Assembly: GCA_031281385.1 (NCBI GenBank)
Contig: JAITFL010000188.1
Location: forward strand, 1-19,236
Direction: 5' to 3'
Length of the DNA: 19,236 bases
DNA from: Holophagales bacterium
GTDB lineage: Bacteria; Acidobacteriota; Holophagae; Holophagales; Holophagaceae
Within the stretch, counting starts at the first letter, position 1, and every line of letters begins with the position of its first letter. Under the pieces are notes generated by a model. The model ran no database searches and was not told the DNA's origin. It saw only the letters and a list, made by a program, of their open reading frames with translations. Below are positions 14,504 through 19,236 of this stretch, piece after piece. The translations under genes were made by a program, and so were the position numbers.

Positions 14504-15709
14504 ATGAATACCCGCAAAACATTTGAAACAGACTCATACGCAAATGCATTGTGCGCTGATGTGCTAAAGGCATACACTGTCGGCGGCAGACACTGCGCTA
14601 TTTTATCTGACACTGTGCTTTTCCCCGAGGGCGGCGGGCAGCCCAGTGACAAAGGTAAAATTGGGCGAGCCAACGTGACAGAAGTTATCCACCAGGATGG
14701 CGAGATCGTACACATTTTAGATAAGCCAGTGGAAGTTGGCCCAACGGAAGTCGAACTGGACTGGGGCCGCCGCTTCGACCACATGCAGCAGCACACGGGC
14801 CAGCACCTCTTGACTGCCTTGGCGCATGACCGCTTTGGCTGGGCAACCACTGTTTTTCATCTGGGCCCTTTTGTCTGCGACATAGAGTTATCTGCCCATC
14901 AAATATCCACCATGCAAAGGTTGGAGCTGGAAGAAGAAGTCATCAAAGAAATATTGGCGACAAGGCCCATCCGCGTATCTTGGGCGACGCAGGAGGAATA
15001 CGCCTCTATGAATGTGCGCTCTAGGGGCCTGCCCGATGGGCACAGTGGCGAGGTGAGACTGGTGGAGATAGTTGGCCTAGACGTCAACACCTGCGGCGGG
15101 ACTCATTTGGCTTCCACTCTGGAACTTGAATGCGTAAAGCTGCTGAATTCCGAGCCGATAAGGGGAGGAACTCGGCTGCATTTCGTCTTTGGCAAAAGGG
15201 TCAGGAAACGCCTAGAAGCGCATGAGCAGCGCAACCACAAACTTAGGACATTGCTGGGCCGACCAGACGAAGGATTGGCTGAATCTGTGGAGCAGCGCCT
15301 AGAGTCCGAAAAAGAGATGGAACGCCAGCTTCGCCACGCAGGCGAGGAACTGGCATCTATGTACGCAAATTCGCTTGCGGCGCAGGGAAGTCGTGGACAA
15401 GGGGGCTTGGTCTGCCACCATTTTGAAAACAAGGACGCGGCCTTTTTGCAAAAGGTGACACGCAACCTATTGGAAGCGGAGAGCGGTGCATTGGCCTTTC
15501 TGACGGCAGAAAAAGATGGCTCGGGCTTCTTTAGCTTGGCCGCAGGCGCCAATTGCGAGGCCGACGTGCCAAGCTTGGGCCGCGAAATCGCATCCATGCT
15601 GGAAGGTAAAGGCGGCGGTTCAGGTAAGCAGTTCCAAGGAAAGTTCAGCGGCTTGGGCAAGCTGGGAGAAGCAGTGGAACGCTTGGTGGGGTTGTTTCCC
15701 AAACCGTGA
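14504..15709 (+). CDS. alaX: Long-form AlaX alanyl-tRNA editing hydrolase
   Basis: 401 residues. A free-standing relative of the AlaRS editing domain that removes Ser or Gly from mischarged tRNA-Ala in trans. The N-terminal barrel has DTVLFPEGGGQPSD. The zinc site is HMQQHTGQHLL (His97, His101) plus CGGTH (Cys197, His201). Residues after about 230 form a coiled-coil-like helix (RLESEKEMERQLRHAGEEL) and a C-terminal DHHA1-like domain ending in a glycine-rich GKGGGSGKQFQGKFSG loop, as in AlaRS C-terminal domains. This makes it the long (AlaX-L) type. It begins 24 bp after the DCC gene on the same strand, so it may share the nuoG transcript, although a -10-like box directly precedes it. The editing domain in alaS of this window also looks intact, so this is backup proofreading. 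Confidence 0.95.
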   Translation: MNTRKTFETDSYANALCADVLKAYTVGGRHCAILSDTVLFPEGGGQPSDKGKIGRANVTEVIHQDGEIVHILDKPVEVGPTEVELDWGRRFDHMQQHTGQHLLTALAHDRFGWATTVFHLGPFVCDIELSAHQISTMQRLELEEEVIKEILATRPIRVSWATQEEYASMNVRSRGLPDGHSGEVRLVEIVGLDVNTCGGTHLASTLELECVKLLNSEPIRGGTRLHFVFGKRVRKRLEAHEQRNHKLRTLLGRPDEGLAESVEQRLESEKEMERQLRHAGEELASMYANSLAAQGSRGQGGLVCHHFENKDAAFLQKVTRNLLEAESGALAFLTAEKDGSGFFSLAAGANCEADVPSLGREIASMLEGKGGGSGKQFQGKFSGLGKLGEAVERLVGLFPKP

Positions 15710-15791
15710 CAAACTCGGTGCCAAAACAAGCGGCAGGTTGACACGCATAGTTTTCAGCAAAATCAAGCTTATTTTTCTAAAAACACAAAAA

Positions 15792-15849
15792 ATGTGTAAA
15801 TATGTGTTTATTAATACATGAAAATGTGTATAATAAACATTATTTCATG
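15792..15849 (+). promoter_or_regulatory. Promoter with palindromic operator for the AAA_14 ATPase gene
   Basis: The AT-rich stretch contains TATAAT at 15829-15834. It sits in the 9-bp centre of an imperfect inverted repeat: CATGAAAATGT (15817-15827) and ACATTATTTCATG (15837-15849), whose arms differ by a 2-nt insertion. ATGTGT occurs at 15792, 15802 and 15824, spaced 10 and 22 bp apart, with a related AGTGTGT at 15855. The -35 region is poor (GTTTAT at 17-nt spacing). A repressor bound to the palindrome would cover the -10 box. Confidence 0.5.
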
Positions 15850-15885
15850 CGAAAAGTGTGTAACATTGGTTTTAGGAGGAGCCTG

Positions 15886-17181
15886 TTGGAAAGAAGAACG
15901 TTGAAAAAACTTGCAGATTGGAAGATGTCGAGTGGCAGAAAACCGCTGGTACTCAGGGGGGCCAGGCAGACAGGCAAGACTTGGCTGATGAAGGAGTTCG
16001 GCAGGCTGCACTTTGAAAGCACGGCCTATTTCAATTTCGATGAGGAAGAAAGGCTGAAGTCCATATTTGAAGCAAACAAAGACCCATTGAGGATAATCGA
16101 ACTACTGGGGCATCTGCGTGGCAAAAAGATATCAAGTTCTGGCGATTTGATAATCTTGGATGAAATCCAAGAGTGTCCGGCTGCCCTGAACAGCCTCAAA
16201 TATTTTTGCGAGGACGCGAGCGAATACCACATCGTCTCGGCGGGGAGCCTGCTGGGTACCATGCTGGCACAGCCCAAGTCCTTCCCCGTTGGCAAGGTGA
16301 ATCTCCTAGATGTGCGCCCGATGCTATTCGATGAATTTCTGCAAGCGGTGGACGCGGCCCTGTACGGTTACTATTCTTCCATCGAGAGGGGCCGCAAGAT
16401 TGAAACGATCTTCCATCAAAAACTACTGGAAGCGTACGGCCAGTACCTGATTATCGGCGGAATGCCAGAATGCGTTTCAAGGTGGGCGCAGACAAAGGAT
16501 CCAGCCAATGTGCAGCGGGCGCAGGGCGAGCTTCTTTCTCTGTATGAGTACGATTTCTCAAAGCACAGCGGCAAGGTCAATGCCGGGCGAATTCTGTTGG
16601 TGTTCAGAAGCATAGCCCCGCAGCTCGCCAAGGACAGCGGAAAGTTTATGTACGGCCACGTGAAGGGCGGGGCCAGGGCCAGAGAGTTTGAAGAGGCCAT
16701 AGAGTGGCTGGCATCCGCAGGGTTGGTCATCCGCACCTTTAACGTGGCTAGGCCAGAGCATCCGCTTGGGGCCTTTGAGCAGCGCAACCACTTCAAACTG
16801 TATTTACTGGATGTCGGTCTGCTGAAGCAGATGGCAGGGATCGCCAGCGAGGCCATACTCTTGAAATCGGATTACCTGTTTAAGGGTGCGCTGACAGAGA
16901 ACTTTGTCTTGCAGCAGATCAGGGACGAGTACGACCACGCACCCTGCTTTTTCGCCCAGACTGGGAAGAGTGAAATTGACTTTCTGGTGCAAGATGGCTT
17001 AGATGTAATCCCCATCGAAGTCAAGTCGGGCGAAAACAAAAGGGCGGCCAGCTTCAAGAATTACTTGGACAAACGCTCCCCAAAAAAGGCCATTCGATTC
17101 TCAAAGCTGGAATACGAAATAAACAACAGGTTCACAAACATCCCTTTATATTTGGCAGGAAGGGCAAGAGAATTGACGTGA
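15886..17181 (+). CDS. AAA+ ATPase of the AAA_14 / DUF4143 family
   Basis: 431 residues from a TTG start chosen because AGGAGG (15873-15878) lies about 7 nt upstream and because ERRTLKKLADWKMSSGRKPLVLRGARQTGKTW fits how this family begins. Upstream in-frame ATGs at 15802 and 15847 lie before or too near the predicted transcription start. Walker A is GARQTGKT (residues 25-32). Walker B is LIILDEIQE (about 88-96). A sensor-like SAGSLLG follows. The C-terminal DUF4143 region carries a PD-(D/E)xK-like core, SEIDFLV then VIPIEVKSGE. The family is widespread and often strain-variable, and its cellular role is not established. The AT-rich promoter and patchy-distribution family suggest a horizontally acquired gene between alaX and a carbonic anhydrase gene, but no transposase or repeats flank it. 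Confidence 0.93.
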   Translation: MERRTLKKLADWKMSSGRKPLVLRGARQTGKTWLMKEFGRLHFESTAYFNFDEEERLKSIFEANKDPLRIIELLGHLRGKKISSSGDLIILDEIQECPAALNSLKYFCEDASEYHIVSAGSLLGTMLAQPKSFPVGKVNLLDVRPMLFDEFLQAVDAALYGYYSSIERGRKIETIFHQKLLEAYGQYLIIGGMPECVSRWAQTKDPANVQRAQGELLSLYEYDFSKHSGKVNAGRILLVFRSIAPQLAKDSGKFMYGHVKGGARAREFEEAIEWLASAGLVIRTFNVARPEHPLGAFEQRNHFKLYLLDVGLLKQMAGIASEAILLKSDYLFKGALTENFVLQQIRDEYDHAPCFFAQTGKSEIDFLVQDGLDVIPIEVKSGENKRAASFKNYLDKRSPKKAIRFSKLEYEINNRFTNIPLYLAGRARELT

Positions 17182-17212
17182 AATCTGTCGCGCCGAGCAA
17201 AATTGGGGCTTA

Positions 17213-17241
17213 TTGGACACTTGATGGCATTTTGATATAAT
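17213..17241 (+). promoter_or_regulatory. Sigma-70-type promoter for the carbonic anhydrase gene
   Basis: TTGGAC (17213-17218), 17-nt spacer, TATAAT (17236-17241). The -10 is a perfect match and the -35 matches at four of six positions. A start near 17248 leaves a leader of about 20 nt containing AAAGGGGG, a strong ribosome site 7 nt before the ATG. It is the best promoter in the window. Confidence 0.75.
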
Positions 17242-17267
17242 AAGTTTCCACCAAAGGGGGTACCAAA

Positions 17268-18287
17268 ATGAACCTAAAACCACTGCTCGCGATTTTGCTA
17301 TTGGCCGCATGGCACCAAGATCCAGCCCAGAAGAATGATCAGCCCAAGCAGGCTCCCGCCAAAGAGGCGGCACTTGAATCAATCAAGAACGCGACGCCGG
17401 TGAACGCCGAAAAGTTTGCGACGCCCACCACCGTCACGCCACAGTCCGGTGCCGCGCAAGCGGCCGGAGCCAAGCCCCAAGCAAATCCCAAGTCCCAGGC
17501 AAGCCCCAAGTCTCAAGCAAGTTCCAAACAGACGGCCAAAACCGCTGTCCAACAACCTGTCGTGGTGAATCTCAGCGAAGCAGAGAAGAAGGCCACGGCT
17601 CTCTACCAAGCAAACGCAAAATTTCAAGAGGAGCTTGCCAAGCGCAGGCAGATCATCTCCGTCTATGGCATAGATACCCCAGAAGCCGCGCTGGCCGAGC
17701 TACTGGCGGGCAACGAGCGCTTTGTTGACACCGGGCGCGTGAGAACTCTCTTGGCTTCGCAGGATGCCAGCCTGCGCGAATCCCTTTCCAAAGGGCAGGC
17801 TCCGTTTGCCGTCCTAGTCACTTGCTCCGATTCCCGCGCCACAGATAGCTTTGTCTTTGACCAAGAACTGGGCAGGCTGTTTTCCATCAGGTCAGCAGGC
17901 AACAGCCCTGACATCCTTGGAATAGCCAGCGTAGAGTACGGCGTTGAACACTTGGGTTCCAAAATTGTCATCATCCTTGGCCACACTTCATGCGGTGCCA
18001 TTGGTGCCGTTGCTGATGCGAAAGACGAGCATATGCACGGAAATTTCCATATTTTCCAAGAAGTCATGGAAGGCCTGCTGAGTTCGACGACTAGGGATCC
18101 CAACGAGTCCGAGCAAGACTACAAAATCCGCTTGGCAAAAGTGAACGCTATTCGCCAGGCCAAGTCGGTTTACGAAAAGAGCCCCGTCATCCGCGAATTC
18201 ATCGAGCAAGGCAAGATTTGGCTGGTTCCCGCCATACACGACATAGCCAGCGGAAGAGTCACATTCTTTGAGCCAGTGGGTAAGTAG
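17268..18287 (+). CDS. Exported beta-class carbonic anhydrase with a low-complexity linker
   Basis: 339 residues. It interconverts CO2 and bicarbonate. The C-terminal beta-CA domain, from about residue 130, has the zinc and catalytic motif CSDSR (Cys186, Asp188, Arg190), GRLFSIRSAGN, VEYGVEHLGSKIVIILGH, and the second zinc pair His239 and Cys242 in HTSCGAIG. Upstream, residues 1 to 14 (MNLKPLLAILLLAA) look like a signal sequence, and about 85 Ala/Pro/Gln/Lys-rich residues form a flexible spacer, pointing to a periplasmic enzyme tethered away from the membrane. LLAAW would be a good lipobox if the Trp (TGG) were Cys, so this may be a non-lipidated derivative of a lipoprotein or an anchored protein. 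Own promoter and strong ribosome site. No bicarbonate transporter gene is adjacent. Confidence 0.95.
   Translation: MNLKPLLAILLLAAWHQDPAQKNDQPKQAPAKEAALESIKNATPVNAEKFATPTTVTPQSGAAQAAGAKPQANPKSQASPKSQASSKQTAKTAVQQPVVVNLSEAEKKATALYQANAKFQEELAKRRQIISVYGIDTPEAALAELLAGNERFVDTGRVRTLLASQDASLRESLSKGQAPFAVLVTCSDSRATDSFVFDQELGRLFSIRSAGNSPDILGIASVEYGVEHLGSKIVIILGHTSCGAIGAVADAKDEHMHGNFHIFQEVMEGLLSSTTRDPNESEQDYKIRLAKVNAIRQAKSVYEKSPVIREFIEQGKIWLVPAIHDIASGRVTFFEPVGK
17472..17525 (+). repeat. Three tandem 18-bp units in the carbonic anhydrase linker
   Basis: Units at 17472-17489, 17490-17507 and 17508-17525 encode KPQANP, KSQASP and KSQASS. All start AAG and share a CCA/TCA-rich core. They look like slippage-type expansion within the spacer between the signal sequence and the enzyme domain, so length may vary between strains. 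Confidence 0.75.
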
Positions 18288-18382
18288 CCTATTAGTGCTA
18301 GTAAACAAACAATTTAACAATTACGCGGCCACAACATGAGCCGCCAATGGCTCTGCATACCAAACGGGGCAATGGGAAGGGC

Positions 18383-19236
18383 ATGGACACAAACGCATTT
18401 CGCCGCATAGGCCATGAGTTGATAGATTGGGTCGCCGACTATAGGGAGCGCATTGAAACGCTCCCTGTGATGAGCCGGGCAAAGCCGGGAGATGTCAGGG
18501 CTAAGATTCCCAAAGAGCCCCCGCAAAAGGGAGTTGGTTTGGAAGGGCTTGGGCGGACACTGGACGAAGTGGTGATGCCCGGCATAACCCATTGGACCCA
18601 CCCTGGCTTCTTTGGGTATTTCCCTTCGAACACCGATTTGGCCTCAGTTCTAGGCGACCTGGTGGCCTCTGGGCTTGGTGTGCAGGGGATGAGCTGGGTG
18701 ACCAGCCCTGCCGCAACAGAGGTGGAAGAATCCGTTATGGGCTGGCTTAGGCAGATGTTGGGGTTGCCAGAATCATTTTCGGGCGTGATACACGACACCG
18801 CTAGCACTGCCACATTTTGCGCCTTGCTATGTGCCAGGGAGCGCACCACTGGTTTTAGCCAAAATCGGGGGGGGATGCAGGCAGAAACGTTGCCCTTGAC
18901 TGTGTACGCATCAGACCAGGCCCATAGTTCTGTACCCAAGGGAGCCCTGTTGGCGGGCTTTGGGCGCGAGTACCTGCGCCTTCTCGAAACAGACAAAGAC
19001 CACGCCATAAGGCTGGATTTGCTAGAGGCAGCCATTCAGGCCGATCTCGACGCCGGCAGACGGCCATGTGCGCTTGTTGCGGCAATCGGGACAACTGCAA
19101 CCACTGGCCTTGACCCGCTGGCAAAGATGGCGGAGCTTGCAAAGCGATACGGCCTATGGCTGCACGTTGATGCTGCTATGGCCGGAACGGCTATGACCTG
19201 CCCCGAATACAGATGGATGTGGGAGGGCATAGAAAA
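18383..19236 (+). CDS. PLP-dependent group II amino-acid decarboxylase (partial, C-terminus beyond window)
   Basis: 284 residues are visible. The start MDTNAFRRIGHELIDWVADY is the usual N-terminus of aromatic-L-amino-acid decarboxylase-like proteins, followed by ITHWTHPGFFGYFPSN, WVTSPAATEVEESVMGWL, GVIHDTASTATFCAL, VYASDQAHSSVPKGALLAG, AIGTTATTGLDPL and HVDAAMAGTAMTCPEYRW, where the Asp binds the PLP ring nitrogen. The Schiff-base Lys lies beyond the right edge. By family it decarboxylates an amino acid such as tyrosine, tryptophan, phenylalanine or DOPA to an amine. The substrate cannot be told from this part. I use the ATG at 18383 because it matches the family start. The ribosome site GGGAAGG is very close. 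An in-frame ATG at 18347 would add 12 unrelated residues. It is separated by 95 AT-rich bases from the carbonic anhydrase gene. Confidence 0.95.
   Translation, partial: MDTNAFRRIGHELIDWVADYRERIETLPVMSRAKPGDVRAKIPKEPPQKGVGLEGLGRTLDEVVMPGITHWTHPGFFGYFPSNTDLASVLGDLVASGLGVQGMSWVTSPAATEVEESVMGWLRQMLGLPESFSGVIHDTASTATFCALLCARERTTGFSQNRGGMQAETLPLTVYASDQAHSSVPKGALLAGFGREYLRLLETDKDHAIRLDLLEAAIQADLDAGRRPCALVAAIGTTATTGLDPLAKMAELAKRYGLWLHVDAAMAGTAMTCPEYRWMWEGIE

Noticed and set aside
14685..14693. TTATCCACC resembling a DnaA box
   Set aside because: Single near-match inside the AlaX coding sequence with no companions and no AT-rich unwinding region.
15738..15743. Perfect TTGACA as a -35 for the AAA_14 gene
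   Set aside because: No -10-like hexamer lies 16 to 18 nt downstream. The nearest, CAAAAT, is only 14 nt away. The TATAAT at 15829 fits the gene better.

Overview
The window suggests a Gram-negative bacterium of moderate GC content (roughly half, by eye). Genes for an outer-membrane-type beta-barrel, exported and lipoprotein-like proteins and a complex I subunit support this. I cannot assign a phylum. Start codons include ATG, GTG and TTG. Only the right-hand half carries an obviously AT-rich promoter region, in front of an AAA+ ATPase gene.

Layout. Every gene left of about 11.64 kb lies on the minus strand. In transcription order from the divergence point they are purH, alaS, a seven-repeat lipoprotein-like gene, pnp, pyrG, and a two-gene signalling pair (an HD-GYP response regulator followed by a membrane histidine kinase that runs off the left edge). 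Every gene right of about 11.87 kb lies on the plus strand: a small beta-barrel protein, a compact nuoG, a DCC-family thioredoxin-like gene, a long AlaX alanyl-tRNA editing gene, an AAA_14/DUF4143 ATPase, an exported beta-carbonic anhydrase, and a PLP-dependent decarboxylase that runs off the right edge. The 228-bp purH/beta-barrel gap is the only strand switch.

How the genes fit together. Most are housekeeping: CTP synthesis, RNA decay, alanyl-tRNA charging and editing, the last two steps of IMP synthesis, and respiration. The kinase/HD-GYP pair, which overlaps by an ATGA, is a likely cyclic-di-GMP-lowering two-component system. AlaRS and the free-standing AlaX lie in the same window, and neither start has a convincing Shine-Dalgarno sequence.

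Most notable observation. CTP synthase has an intact amidoligase domain, but the glutaminase nucleophile Cys (E. coli position 379) is Gly, and the Gly at position 351 is Ser. The enzyme should therefore be unable to use glutamine and would depend on free ammonia or an ammonia-delivering partner. Other points of interest are a NuoG with a shrunken C-terminal domain and no N7 cysteines, a carbonic anhydrase whose lipobox cysteine is replaced by Trp, a palindromic operator centred on the -10 box of the AAA_14 gene, and structured leader RNA in front of pnp.
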